From the NCBI GenBank assembly GCA_003427395.1, contig BFEA01000046.1, positions 2,507,492 to 2,538,804 on the forward strand: a stretch of 31,313 nt of DNA, written 5' to 3'. Numbering within the stretch: the stretch's first letter is position 1; each line of letters opens with the position of its first letter. A model generated the notes under the pieces. It did no database searches and was not told the origin of the DNA. It saw nothing but the letters and a program-made list of their open reading frames with translations. Origin of the DNA: Chara braunii (taxonomy: Eukaryota; Streptophyta; Charophyceae; Charales; Characeae). Below are positions 1 to 8,836 of this stretch, in pieces. Position numbers and translations under genes: made by a program.

Positions 1-164
1 ATCTGGCGCCCAGCGCCCAGCCTACACTACTCAGCCTATCTTTCCTATCTACGTTCATGCGACTGGATCACATCGCAGTCAGATCTGGCGCCCAGTGCCC
101 AGCCTGCACTACTCAGCCTATCTTTCCTATCTACGTTCTTGCGACTGGATCACATCGCAGTCGG
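1..164. repeat. 82-bp tandem duplication inside the C-type LTR fragment
   Basis: Positions 1-82 and 83-164 are two near-identical copies with a few substitutions (for example cagcgccc versus cagtgccc, and cgttcatg versus cgttcttg). The C 5' LTR has a single copy of this unit (about 15578-15660), so the duplication is specific to this LTR copy. Confidence 0.9.
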
Positions 165-205
165 AGACCAGTGTACGGGACGTCAACACCTATGCCGGCC
201 ACCAG
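1..205 (-). repeat. End portion of a C-type LTR, inverted, cut by element A
   Basis: On the reverse strand this matches the later part of the 5' LTR of element C (about 15530-15660), including the GGCGC-NNN-GCGCC hairpin and the 'cataggtgttgacgt' stretch. It stops at 205, where element A begins. In LTR coordinates it continues the C 3' LTR that stops at 23882, so I infer it is the displaced end of that LTR. The window edge cuts it. No gene is present. Confidence 0.75.
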
Positions 206-539
206 TGAAACGGTTTCACCCAGTTTACCCGACAGTTGCAGATCCCATGACTCGATCCCTAGACCTACCCCGTAACCCTGTACATTCCCATGTGAGATTT
301 CAACCCGCACCCTGTCCCTAGACCCTTAGGTTAGTTAGGTGTTAGGTCTTGATCCGTAGACCTTCATATTAGCAGTCTAGCGTCTTACCATTAGGTCTAG
401 CCTAGGGTCAGTCCATGTTAGTCCTAGCTGTTACTAAAAGGTCAGTCTGTAGGTTCTAGAAGGTCGTAGGGCAGTTTACCGCGTCTGAGTCAGCAAATAG
501 GCACAGTCCACCTCGTCCAGTCAGCAAGTACCAGGTGAG

Positions 540-635
540 GGCCCACGTGGTTTGGGCCCTCCAGGCCCACGCGGTTTGGGGCCCAGAGGCCCACGCATTT
601 TGGGCCCTCCAGGCCCACGCGGTTTGGCCCAGGGC
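540..635 (+). promoter_or_regulatory. Four 24-bp repeats upstream of the LTR TATA box
   Basis: Four exact-period copies start at 540, 564, 588 and 612, each beginning GGCCCACG. The first carries a perfect CCACGTGG (G-box), and several carry TGGGCC, the core of plant site II/TCP elements. The array ends about 30 bp before the TATA box, the usual place for an enhancer in U3. A shortened version lies in the inverted partner LTR (about 24345-24465). Binding by bZIP/bHLH or TCP factors is an inference from the motif only. Confidence 0.7.
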
Positions 636-667
636 CTGGGGCACGCCAAGCTACTATTATGAAACAG

Positions 668-677
668 TATAAATAAA
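668..677 (+). promoter_or_regulatory. TATA box of element A LTR
   Basis: TATAAATAAA lies in the middle of the LTR, following the 24-bp repeat array, and is kept as TATAAACAAA in the inverted partner LTR (24292-24301, - strand). This is the best candidate core promoter for element A transcription. Confidence 0.75.
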
Positions 678-1177
678 GTGGCAGCGCTCAGCCATTCATT
701 CATTCGCCTGTGAGCCATGCGGAAGCGCTGCTGGAGCGACTTGTGCGGAGGAAGTCTGCACATGCCCGAAGCTGAAGTGGGCAGAGGAAGACGACGGCGG
801 CCATAGTTAGGAGGAGGAAGACGACGGCGGCCATAGCCGCCAGCTGCTGATGTCAACAAGAGAGAGACTGTAGTGTATGTGTGACGCGTGGACATTCAGG
901 GTGGATCTTCGTGCATGTGTGTGTGAGTGAGGGTGATGGCGATGGTGGAGATAGTGTTCAGTTGGAACTTCAGACAGTGTTCAGGGGCCATAGCCGCAAC
1001 TTGTAACAGTTTCCTTAAGCTGAGTTCCTGGCCAGAGGCCATATCTCCGAGTTTTCTGTGTGGGCGCATGTCGCCATAGCAAGTTCATTGCTGACTCTGA
1101 GTTCGTGAAGTTGGTTTTTCCGTCGGCACGTACATTTATGCACGTTGCAAGCGAGATTGGGACAAGTCTGATTTCAC

Positions 1178-1191
1178 TGGTATCAAAGCTG
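1178..1191 (+). other. Primer-binding site, copy 1 (initiator tRNA-Met type)
   Basis: TGGTATCAAAGCTG lies one base after the LTR terminal CA. It fits the plant retrotransposon PBS complementary to the 3' end of initiator tRNA-Met (TGGTATCAGAGC), with one mismatch in the first 12 bases. Confidence 0.8.
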
Positions 1192-1679
1192 GTTCCCGTT
1201 GTCTACGCCATAGAGACAGAGCTGCGGAGAAGAAGGAGGCCGCCATTGCTGGATGCGACAAGGAGAGAGAGAGGGAGGGATAGAAAGAGGTATCCCTGAG
1301 AAGGAGGACAGACATCCCACCATAGCGGACGGCGGCCATAGCCGCCAAGCTCGGAGAAGGAAGAAGAAGACCATTGAAGAGGACGAAGGTGACGCAAGCG
1401 AGAGAGAGAGATAGGTGAGAAGGTGAGAGAAGGGTAACGCAGGGGAAGACAGGCCATAGCCAAGCGTTGACGGACAAAGTGTTCAGCGGCCATAGCTGCA
1501 ACTTGTAACAGTTTCCTTAAGCTGAGTTTCTGGCCAGAGGCCATATCTCCGAGTTTTCTGTGTGGGCGCATGTCGCCATCGCAAGTTCATTGCTGACTCT
1601 GAGTTCGTGAAGTTGGTTTTTCCGTCGGCACGTACATGTATGCACGTTGCAAGCGAGATTGAGACAAGTCTGATTTCAC

Positions 1680-1693
1680 TGGTATCAAAGCTG
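1680..1693 (+). other. Primer-binding site, copy 2
   Basis: An identical TGGTATCAAAGCTG lies 502 bp downstream of copy 1 and is produced by the tandem duplication. It is also preceded by ATTTCA-C, as if by a second LTR end. Confidence 0.8.
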
Positions 1694-1932
1694 GTTCCCG
1701 TTGTCCATGCCATAGAGACAGAGCTGCGGAGAAGAAGGAGGCCGCCATAGCAGGGTGCGACAAGGAGAGAGAGAGAGGGATAGAAAGAGGTATCCCTGAG
1801 AAGGAGGACAGACATTCCACCATAGCGGACGGCGGCCATAGCCGCCAAGCTCGGAGAAGGAAGAAGACGACCGTTGAAGAGGACGAAGGTGACGCAAGCG
1901 AGAGAGAGATAGGTGACGAAGGTGAGAGAAGG

Positions 1933-2086
1933 TTGACGCAGGGGAAGACAGACGCCATAGCCAAGCGTTGACCGGCAAACTTTGACCAAGCGTTGACCGA
2001 CGATCTTGATCAAGCATTGACTGGCAAGATTTGGCCAAGGAAGGTTGACTGGCGTTGACTGGCAAGCGTTGACCAGTGTCGTTGAC
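1933..2086 (+). repeat. TTGAC (W-box core) array in the leader of element A
   Basis: TTGAC occurs at 1933, 1968, 1982, 1993, 2017, 2045, 2055, 2069 and 2082, mostly as degenerate copies of caagcgTTGACYggcaa. TTGAC(C/T) is the core bound by WRKY factors in plants. The array may equally be a simple minisatellite. No long reading frame on the + strand is relevant here. Confidence 0.65.
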
Positions 2087-2429
2087 CAAGCTGGAGCACG
2101 AAGAGTGGAGCGGTATGATCGCTTCAAGCCCTGGCCCTGTGGATGTGCACACTCACCTTGGTGCTTGCTGAAGAGTCAGTCTGTCATCTCTTTCTACATC
2201 GAGTCAATTCTGTCCAGGTCAATAGACTATGTGCATGTGGTCAGATAGGGGCTGTGAGCCAGTGTCTGCAAGAGACTTAGTAGGGGTTGAGGTGTGTCTA
2301 CCGCTAGACGACCTGGGAAAACACCCCAAGGACCGGTACAGACCGGCAGGTTGCTCTGGGTGGCATACTACACCCGAACTCCGAGCTGCAGAGCGGGTGT
2401 CCAGTCTGTTTAAGTCTTGAGAGGACTTT

Positions 2430-2511
2430 GGCTATGATCGTCATCCTGTCTGTGACGTTAAAGAATTCTTGAGGAGTTATGGGGGATCTCCTTAAATGCC
2501 TCCTGATCAGC
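2430..2511 (+). promoter_or_regulatory. Leader block conserved in elements A, B and C (copy A)
   Basis: This starts ggctatgatcgtcatcctg and ends cctcctgatcagc. It matches 13206-13290 on the - strand (element B) and 16535-16606 (element C). A TTTAAG at 2409 takes the place of the clear TATA boxes found upstream of the B and C copies. The function is unknown; an internal promoter or a packaging/dimerisation signal are possibilities. Confidence 0.7.
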
Positions 2512-2877
2512 AAGTAAGTCTTGTAGTGACAGACTAGTGTAGTTTAGGCTAGAGGCGAGTAGTTGACAGAGTGTCGATCTGAAGCGGAAGCTAGGTGGGT
2601 TTCGTTGACAGCGGTTCCGACCACATCCGTCGGTTGTGGCAAGTTTCGGTGACAGTGGTTGTGAAAGCATCCGAAGGTTGTGGAAAGTTTCGGTGACTGT
2701 GTTTGTGCTCGCATCCGTCGGCTGTGAAAAGTTTCGGTGACAGTGGTTGCAAAAGCATCCGTCGGCTCTGGTAACCTGGCTAGAGCTGAAGAAAGACCTT
2801 TGTAGTCCTTTAGAGAGTCGTGTGGGTAAGTCTAAGTGTCGAGGAGTGGAATCGCTAGTGATTGCGCCCTTGTCAAC

Positions 2878-4846
2878 ATGGTGACCACCCGGACTGGAAC
2901 GAGTACCACCCCCTATAGCAAAGCACAGGAAGAAAGGGCCGCCGCTATTCTCCGCGAGAAAAAGGAGAAGATGGAGAAGAGAGAGTTCATCAAGCAGGCT
3001 AAGAAGTTGGCCCTGTTAGAAGAAGAGGCGGCCAAGAAGAAGCAAATGGAAGAAGAGATGGAGAAGTGGAAGAAGCAGCATGAGGAGCAGTTGGCCGCAG
3101 TCGAGGCCGAAGTAGAGGAAGAAGAGGAATTAGTGGACCCCGAAGAAGAAGAGACCTTGGGAGAAGAAGGGGGGAGGCAAGTTTCAGTAGTGCTCCACCA
3201 GAGGAGGTGGAGAAGGTAGTTAAGGAAAAGGTAGCTACTTTATCATTGGGGAAAGATAAAGAGGCAGAGCTGATGATACCCCAGACGGAGAGGGAGGCGG
3301 TGAACAGAGAGCTGGAAGAAGAGAGGGATCCTTTGCGGCGACAAACAAGGGAGCAAGAGAAGCAACTGGAGTGGAAATTGCACCTAGCACGGGAGAGAAC
3401 AAGGCGCTTGGAGGTGGCAAAGAGGGTGGAGCAGGAGTTGAAGGCGGTGGGGACAAGGATGGGGAAGATCCAGGATGAGACCGAGATAGGAAAGAAGATC
3501 GACACCCTGTCCCAAAGCGTAGAGTCCTTACATCGAGCACAATTAAAGCATATTCGCGGCAATGATATCGCGCCCGAGTTCGTACAAGTCGGATTTCGAG
3601 AATTTGCACAGGACATGATGACCCATTTGATTAGGGAGATCCATAGAGCGATAGGGAAAAATGAGAAATTTTGTACGGGGGCCATAAAGGGTTCCACGAT
3701 AGCGGCTCCTAAGGAAGAAGAGACCAGAGCCTACCGCGAAAAGGTCAAAGTCCGGTTCCCTGAGCCGTATAATGGGAAGAAGGGGGAAGATTTTGACAAT
3801 TGGGAGGCCAACGTCCATTCATATATGTATTTGTAGGGCGTAGCACCCGAGGAGCACGTCCTAGTAGCCTTCCAGGCTCTGAGAGACGAGAGGCGGCTAG
3901 CTTCGCGCGGTCGCTTGCGCGCGCAGCTCACTACGAAAATGACGTGATCTAGTATTCCACTATTAGCCACCTCACCGACTTTCTCGCAAAGTTGCGAGAA
4001 CGCTTCGCGGACGCCACTAGCGTTATAAAGGCGTCCGATACACTCCAGATGATCCATACGCGGCAGTGGAGGAGTGTTCATGCTCTCAAATCCGCTATGG
4101 ATGAGGTCATCGTTGTGCCTGACCACGGAGTGATTGACACACAACTCGTCCAACTCTTCTACCGCGCGTTGCCCGAGCATGTGCAAGGGCACTTTTCGCC
4201 AAGCAACAACCAGAAATGACTTATGATGTCCTTAGTAAGGAGGTTATTTTATTTGCTACCGAAGCTGCGCCAATAACCACTTTCTGGCACAAAGATCTGA
4301 CCAAAGGCAAAAAGTGGAAGGGTCGCACCATCTTCGGCCAGGTCAAGGCCAAGGACAGTTTAATACTCACGATGGAGGGAGGTTGGTGTCGAGGAAGTCC
4401 CCTACACTGATATAGAATGGGGACTGGAAGAGGAAGAGGAGGACACTAGGGTAGAGAAGGGGAGTACCTACACTGCTGTCGCAGCCGAAGGGAGGCCGCA
4501 AGAGGAGGAAGGAGCCCTGGCAGGAATGGTCGGGCCTCAGGTGGCTGAGGATAGGGCGGCCAGGTGGTTGGCAGCAACAAGGACCGCCAAGCGGGAGGAA
4601 GGGGTCAAGGTCCCCCATCTAACTGTTCGCGTCCTAGTCGATCACCTCCCGGACAAGGAAGATGGGCACCCAGGAACGCCCGAAGGGCGGCCTTGGGAAT
4701 CATTGGGAATAGGGCAAAATGTATGGCAGGACCGCATAGACAGGTGCCGATGTATATTCTGCGGGGACCCCGATCATATCATCATGTTTTGTCCAAAGTA
4801 TAGGGACCGTGCTGCGTCTGGGGCAGCAAAAGGCAACTGCCGGTAG
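2878..4846 (+). pseudogene. gag: gag of element A (capsid/nucleocapsid), broken
   Basis: Gag forms the particle that packages element RNA. The start chosen is the ATG at 2878 (MVTTRTGTST...); an in-frame ATG at 2836 is less likely because the conserved-looking text starts at 2878. The N-terminal half is a charged, Glu/Lys/Arg-rich coiled coil (about 2920-3530). A frameshift near 3175-3185 moves the reading to the frame of 3207-3836, where an in-frame TAG (3834) interrupts a capsid-like region that resumes downstream (about 3992-4200). A further shift lies near 4200. The acidic linker at about 4390-4520 leads to a CCHC zinc knuckle at 4751-4792 (C-x2-C-x4-H-x4-C), which binds nucleic acid. The end is set at the TAG (4844-4846) after the knuckle. 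Confidence 0.8.
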
Positions 4847-4926
4847 GGGTCGCAACTACCCCTACCCTAGGAGTACGTGGACATGAGCGTGGGTGCAAGA
4901 TAGAGACTCGCACTCCACGTATCTCC

Positions 4927-5208
4927 ATGGTAGAGGTTGCGGGCCAGCGTCTAGTAAGTTGTCCAAAGACGGCTTGTGTTAGGGTCTCTCTAGACGTTTC
5001 CCTCACATGCCTAGCCGAAGAGTTGAAGGAGAGAAGGCAAGTCTGGGCCAAGATGAAGAAGGATGGGAAAGGGCAGCTAATTCTCGCATATATAGAGATT
5101 TTTAGAGCTAGAGTAGGGGCTCTTATAGATAGTGGGGCCAGCAAGAGCTACATTAGTCGTAAGGCGCTAAAAAAGTTAAAGCTCATTCTTAAAGTCCAAT
5201 ATGACTGA
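4927..5208 (+). pseudogene. Aspartic protease (retropepsin-like) of element A, partial
   Basis: This cleaves the Gag-Pol polyprotein. The catalytic motif ALIDSGASKSYIS (Asp codon at 5128-5130) is the DSG/DTG signature of retropepsins and is intact. Upstream residues form a plausible first beta hairpin. The frame ends at 5208, soon after the first lobe. The downstream flap and hydrophobic-hydrophobic-G region is not readable in this frame, so the domain is disrupted. It follows gag and precedes RT, as expected for Ty3/gypsy. The first visible Met may not be a true start, since this domain is normally part of a polyprotein. Confidence 0.78.
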
Positions 5209-5639
5209 AAGAGCCTGTGTTAGCATCCTCGCAAACAACCGCACAATGTGGGTCGAGGAATACGTCGAAGGAGTCCAAGCATACTTTCGCCTAAAGGAAG
5301 GGAAGGTTGAAAAAGTCCTCCGCTCCTTGACTCTTCTCGTGAAGAAGATCTCCTGTTTGATGTAGTATTGGGCACATATTGGGGGGAGGCAGCATGGGCC
5401 ACTTTGCACCTGCGAGAGCACGAGTGCAGGCTCCCTAGTCTGGCGGGCGAAGTCAAGAAAGCCCGCTTATATCAAGGGTCGTGAATAGACAATTCCCAAG
5501 CACATTGCTGCCTCAACGCTCCTGCGTTCACTAAACTTGTGTGAAAGGAGCAGCTCGAAGAACAGGTGTTTCTCGCCTATGTCTGGCCAGTCACTGACAC
5601 ACCAAAGGAGGAAGAGAAAGTTCATCCACTATTGCCAGT
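5209..5639 (+). pseudogene. Degenerate protease-RT linker of element A
   Basis: No single open frame spans this stretch. Short sections in different frames still read as coding (for example a frame from about 5217 to 5360 with hydrophobic and charged alternation), so it is most likely the end of the protease and the linker to RT, broken by several indels. Confidence 0.5.
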
Positions 5640-6239
5640 TTGCTGGAAGAATACAAAGACTTAGCTGAGGCACCTTCGAGAGTAGTACCGAGACCTATCC
5701 AACATCGTATAGAGACAAAACCAGGCAGTGGAACGCCTAAGGGGGCAGTCTACAGAATGTCCCCCAAGGAGCTAGAGGAGCTTCGCAAGCAATTAGACGA
5801 ACTCCTAGAGAAAGGATGGATCAGGCCCAGTTCATCTTCTTTTGGCGCCCCTATTTTGTTCGTCCAGAAGAAAGGGGGAGAATTACGAATGTGTATAGAC
5901 TACAGGAGTCTGAATGCCATTATAGTAAAGAATGCAGAACCACTGCCCCGTATAGATGATCTTCTAGATCGGGTGCAGGGTTGCAAGTACTTCTCAAAGG
6001 TAGACCTGAAGTCAGGTTATCATCAGATAGAAATGCACCCTGACGGTCAACACAAGACGACGTTCCGGACAAGATACAGGCATTACGAGTCCATAGTGAT
6101 GCCCTTTGGACTTACCAACGCACCAGCCACGTTTCAGCGTTGTACTAACGACTTGTTTAGGTTGTGGCTAGACAAATTTGTCGTAGTCTACTTAGATGAT
6201 ATCTTAACATTCATTCAGCAAGACCCTAGAGGAACATGA
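5640..6239 (+). pseudogene. Reverse transcriptase (fingers and palm) of element A
   Basis: This copies element RNA into cDNA. It reads as a Ty3/gypsy [17 protein letters not shown] (fingers), [12 protein letters not shown], the motif A region KVDLKSGYHQI with its catalytic Asp, VMPFGLTNAPATFQ (motif B), and VVYLDDIL with the catalytic YLDD at 6189-6200. All three catalytic aspartates are present. The frame is lost at about 6225-6239, after which RT thumb sequence continues in another frame, so the enzyme is truncated as written. Among the four elements this is the longest uninterrupted RT stretch. Confidence 0.9.
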
Positions 6240-7020
6240 GGGCCATCTAAGGGAGATCTTGGAGAAGCTACGAGAGGCTAACTTCAAGACCAACACGAAG
6301 AAGTGCGAATGGGCCGAGACATAAATCCTGTATTTGGGCCATGTGTTAGACGGGGACGGTATCCGCCTTGAGGACAGTAAGATAGCATCGATTCGAGACT
6401 AGCCAATTCCTCGCACCCTGAGAGAGTTGCGATCATTTTTAGGACTGGCCAACTATCATAGAAAGTTTGTCGTGAACTTTTCCACTATCGCTGTTTCCCT
6501 TCACAGACTGCTAAAGAAAGAAGCGATCTGGAAGTGGGACCAAGACTGCACCTCGGCCTTGAAGAAATTGAAGAAGGCCTTGATTGAATATCCTGTCCTC
6601 AAAGTTGTCAACCCATCACTGCCATCCGCCGTCACTACAGATGCTAGTTAGTATGGCATAGGCGCCGGTCTACAACAAGACAATGACAATGGCTATAGCC
6701 CCGTAGAGTTCATGTCAGTCAGGCTGCCCTCAGAAAAGGTGGCAGCATCGACATACGAAAGGGAACTCTACGCCCTCAGGCAGGCCCTAGACCACTTGAG
6801 GCACTACCTGCTTGGGAGGCACTTCAAAGTACGTTCGGAGCACGAGACTTTAAGGTGGCTGAAAACACAAGCCAAGATGACGCCCAAGTTAACTAGATGG
6901 GCTGCAGAGATAGATCAGTTTGACTTCAAGCTAAAGCCCGTTAAAGGTAAGTACAACGTGGTAGCCGATGCTCTGAGTAGAAGGGCAGACTACTTCGGCG
7001 CGATAGTACACTATCTAGAC
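6240..7020 (+). pseudogene. RT thumb/connection and RNase H of element A, broken and cut
   Basis: The frame shifts at 6240 into the RT thumb, with in-frame TAA and TAG codons near 6322 and 6400. It continues as 'LRSFLGLANYHRKFV' (6427-) and the tether. RNase H follows: VTTDAS (first Asp), a TAG just after it (about 6649), STYERELYAL (Glu), and at 6835-6843 SEH where TDH is expected, so the third acidic residue is Glu rather than Asp. The terminal VADALSRRADYFGA is the conserved end of Ty3/gypsy RNase H. The coding sequence stops at 7020, a few codons later, against foreign LTR sequence. This is the left breakpoint of the inferred inversion. Confidence 0.87.
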
Positions 7021-7173
7021 AACCAGCTGGCGCTGCGCAACTTCTTGAATTTCCCCAGTTGCGTGGTGACCCCAATATGGCCTGTAGGCCTCGGTCGTGC
7101 CTGCCTTCGCTTAGGGCGGACGACTGTGTTGAAAATAGGCCTTGTAGGGCATATTGAGGTCATGTGCTTCGCA
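7021..7173 (-). repeat. Element B 3' LTR, first 153 bp only
   Basis: It starts TGCGAAGC on the - strand right after a polypurine tract. It aligns with 14739-14891 (the 5' LTR of B) by eye over its whole length and ends at ..CAGCTGGTT, where element A RNase H sequence begins. The homologous LTR goes on in the 5' copy, so this is a break, not an LTR end. Confidence 0.85.
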
Positions 7174-7186
7174 TTCCCTCCTCCAT
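7174..7186 (-). other. Polypurine tract of element B
   Basis: ATGGAGGAGGGAA on the - strand lies immediately before the LTR start TGCG. The same tract occurs at element D (27644-27656). It primes plus-strand DNA synthesis. Confidence 0.8.
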
Positions 7187-7281
7187 ACTTCAATAGTCCT
7201 CTGAGAAGTTCAGTCTTCGATAATCTGGCGCTTTCCCTTCTGCAAAAACTTCTCATAGTGAGCGACAACATGTGGAGCAGT

Positions 7282-7697
7282 CTACATCAGTTCCTCCCGT
7301 GTGAACCATCTATCCTCCTTTGGATCAGTGTGATGTCTGAGCTGAACTCGGTACTGCAGCTTCGGTTTTGGAGGACATCCTCTGCTTGTCGGTCTTAGAA
7401 CTGGCATCTCCCTGTGATCAACGATGTCGTCGATGTCGACCTCTCCATCCATGGTTGGGGGCCGCATAGAGTGACGAGAGGGAAACTGATCGGTTTCTTC
7501 GAACGGTGCAAGCTTAGAGGCGTGAAAAACAGGGTAAGTACGTAAGTGACCAGGGATGTGAATAACATATGATGGTCCATCCGGTTCATCTCCTATAACA
7601 TCTAGTATCTCCCATGGTCCAAAGTATTGTGGCATGAGCTTGCGGGAGATCCCGTGCTCCTATCCCAGTTCTGAGGACTTGACCCAGACTCTTTCAC
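7282..7697 (-). pseudogene. Integrase C-terminus with chromodomain, element B
   Basis: The open part is 7635-7282. It begins with MPQYFGPWEILD and DGPSYVIHIPGHLRTYPVFH (the small C-terminal integrase fold typical of Ty3/gypsy), followed by a chromodomain-like section (VDIDDIVDHRE..., ..YRVQLRHHTDPKEDRWFTREEL). Chromodomains of such integrases are known to direct insertion to particular chromatin. Upstream, a TAG near 7660 interrupts the SELG-EHGI section and a frameshift near 7711 separates it from the core domain. The end is the TGA at 7282-7284. Confidence 0.85.
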
Positions 7698-8270
7698 CTA
7701 CCTGAAACGTAGACGGCGGCGGTGCTTGTTCTCAGATTCTATCATAATTGCCTGAGCCTTGTGCATTTGTTCAATAGCCTGCTGCATCAGACACTCATAA
7801 CGATAAGCCAACTCTAAGGCTCCTCGTGCACCAGAAGGTTGGTTCTCAGGTAGTAAGAAATCTAAAGGCAGTCTAGGCTTAAAGGTCAATAGCAAGCTGT
7901 TCAGGCTCACCCCCGTTGCGCTGTGCACAACGTTATTGTACAGGCTGGCGATGAGAGCAAGTTTCTCATCCATGGCCACCTGATTAGGCTTGATGTAGTG
8001 CCTCAGCAGGTGTTGTACAACGCGGTTCAACTGCTTTGCTTGCCCATTCGCCTCTGGATGGTTCCTTGATGTCATTTGCAGTTGTGTTCCCTGTTCTGCA
8101 GCTGCGGCCTTCCACAGTTCACTAGTAAATCTCACATCACAGTCACTGACAATAGATTTTGGCAGTCCAAAATCTCTAACCCAGCTCTCTTTGAACAGTT
8201 CAATCACATACTTGGTCTTAGTTGTTGTTGGCGTTGCGACTAACCTAGCGTACTTGCTAAACCTATCCAC
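7698..8270 (-). pseudogene. Integrase catalytic core of element B
   Basis: It has the DDE integrase core of Ty3/gypsy: VDRFSKYARLV, SIVSDCDVRF (second catalytic Asp kept; the usual Arg of SDRD is Cys), NHPEANGQAKQ with the catalytic Glu, and RHYIKPNQVAMDEKL. The first catalytic Asp (in a MDFMDT-type motif) lies just upstream at about 8310-8325 and is separated by stops around 8278. The frame ends at 7698 because of a frameshift before FQVGERVWV. Confidence 0.85.
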
Positions 8271-8836
8271 AATGACATAGACCTAGCGCATTCCACTTGC
8301 TGGTGACCAGCGTATCCATGAAGTCCATGGACAAACTCTCACCAGGCCTTTCCGGTATTGGAAGGGGCTTCAGAAGCCCAAGAGGGGCCTGTGTACGGGG
8401 CTTGTTCCTTTGACAGACCTAACAACTCTGCACGTACAACTTGGCATCTTTCATCATTGTGGGCCACCAGAACCTTCGCAGCAAATTGGCTGCAGTCTTT
8501 TTATAGCCAAAATGTCCGGTGGCATCATGACACTCGCCTAAGAATCAACTACGCAAAGACTCTCGATCTGTCACACACATACATTTATTCCCTGCCTTCT
8601 CAAGGAACAACAGTGACTAGTTCAAACTCGGCAGAAGTCACCTTGTCCTTCACCTCGAGTCTGCGTATGATCTCGGACATAAACTGGTCCTCGCGATTGG
8701 CTTCCACCAATGACCGAGTGACATCGACCGCAAGCCCGAACTCAGTAATCAGCGCACCAGAGAAATCAGGCCTACGCGATAAGGCATCAACAACTTTGTT
8801 GTACTCCCCTTTCAGATACTGCGGTTCGAAGTCATA
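8271..8836 (-). pseudogene. RNase H end, integrase zinc domain and start of core, element B
   Basis: No long frame remains, but pieces are recognisable on the - strand: YNKVVDALSRRPDFSGALI (about 8800-8740), GECHDATGHFGYKKTAANL (about 8540-8480; the His pair of the HHCC zinc domain), a Cys-pair region with a stop near 8415-8420, and the [13 protein letters not shown] section (about 8350-8310). Several stops and frameshifts break the chain. Confidence 0.75.

Larger units (their letters stand above)
206..1176 (+). repeat. Element A 5' LTR
   Basis: Starts TGAAACGG and ends ATTTCA, one base before TGGTATCAAAGC (the PBS). It is 971 bp long. Nearly its whole length is matched, inverted, by 23883-24829 (947 bp), which identifies it as an LTR. 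It contains a G-box-bearing repeat array (540-635) and a TATA box (668-677). The final ~200 bp are also part of the 502-bp tandem duplication. Confidence 0.9.
977..1980 (+). repeat. 502-bp tandem duplication spanning LTR end, PBS and leader start
   Basis: The unit 977-1478 is repeated at 1479-1980 with scattered substitutions and small indels; for example 'cttgtaaca' is at 1000 and 1502, and 'tggtatcaaagc' at 1178 and 1680. The copy boundary shows the short shared word gtgttcag, so replication slippage or unequal crossing-over is plausible. The inverted partner LTR (23883-24829) has only one copy of the LTR-end portion. Confidence 0.93.
1694..2877 (+). other. Untranslated leader of element A
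   Basis: This stretch lies between the second PBS and the gag start. It contains the rest of the duplication, the TTGAC array, a block shared with elements B and C (2430-2511), and at 2590-2770 three loosely repeated units of about 60 bp built on 'tttcggtgacagtggttg' and 'gcatccgtcgg'. I see no coding signal in it. Confidence 0.7.
206..7020 (+). mobile_element. Element A: Ty3/gypsy retrotransposon, 5' LTR to RNase H, broken before integrase
   Basis: In order: 5' LTR (206-1176), two copies of the primer-binding site (1178 and 1680), a long leader, gag with a zinc knuckle, a retropepsin-type protease, RT with YLDD, and RNase H. The PR-RT-RH order is that of Ty3/gypsy. The element stops at 7020, right after the RNase H region, and sequence of the element B LTR follows. 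Its integrase and 3' LTR are inferred to be the inverted piece at 23883-26277, whose LTR is the same family. The left junction is ...CCAG|TGAAACGG. It is a pseudo-element: every coding section has frameshifts or stops. Confidence 0.88.

Noticed and set aside
83-101. TGGCGCC-like words (also at 14167, 27004 and the window start) as a tRNA-Asp-type primer-binding site
   Set aside because: They lie inside LTRs, about 200 bp before the true LTR end, and are followed by more LTR sequence. Clear TGGTATC-type sites are found at the LTR ends.
2845-2866. Short resemblance to a 16S rRNA 3'-region motif (ggaatcgctagt)
   Set aside because: Only about a dozen bases match and the flanks do not; the segment is leader sequence next to gag.
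2999-3697. A 232-codon Ser/Leu-rich open frame on the - strand
   Set aside because: It is the antisense of the Glu/Lys-rich coiled coil of gag A, a known source of long spurious frames.
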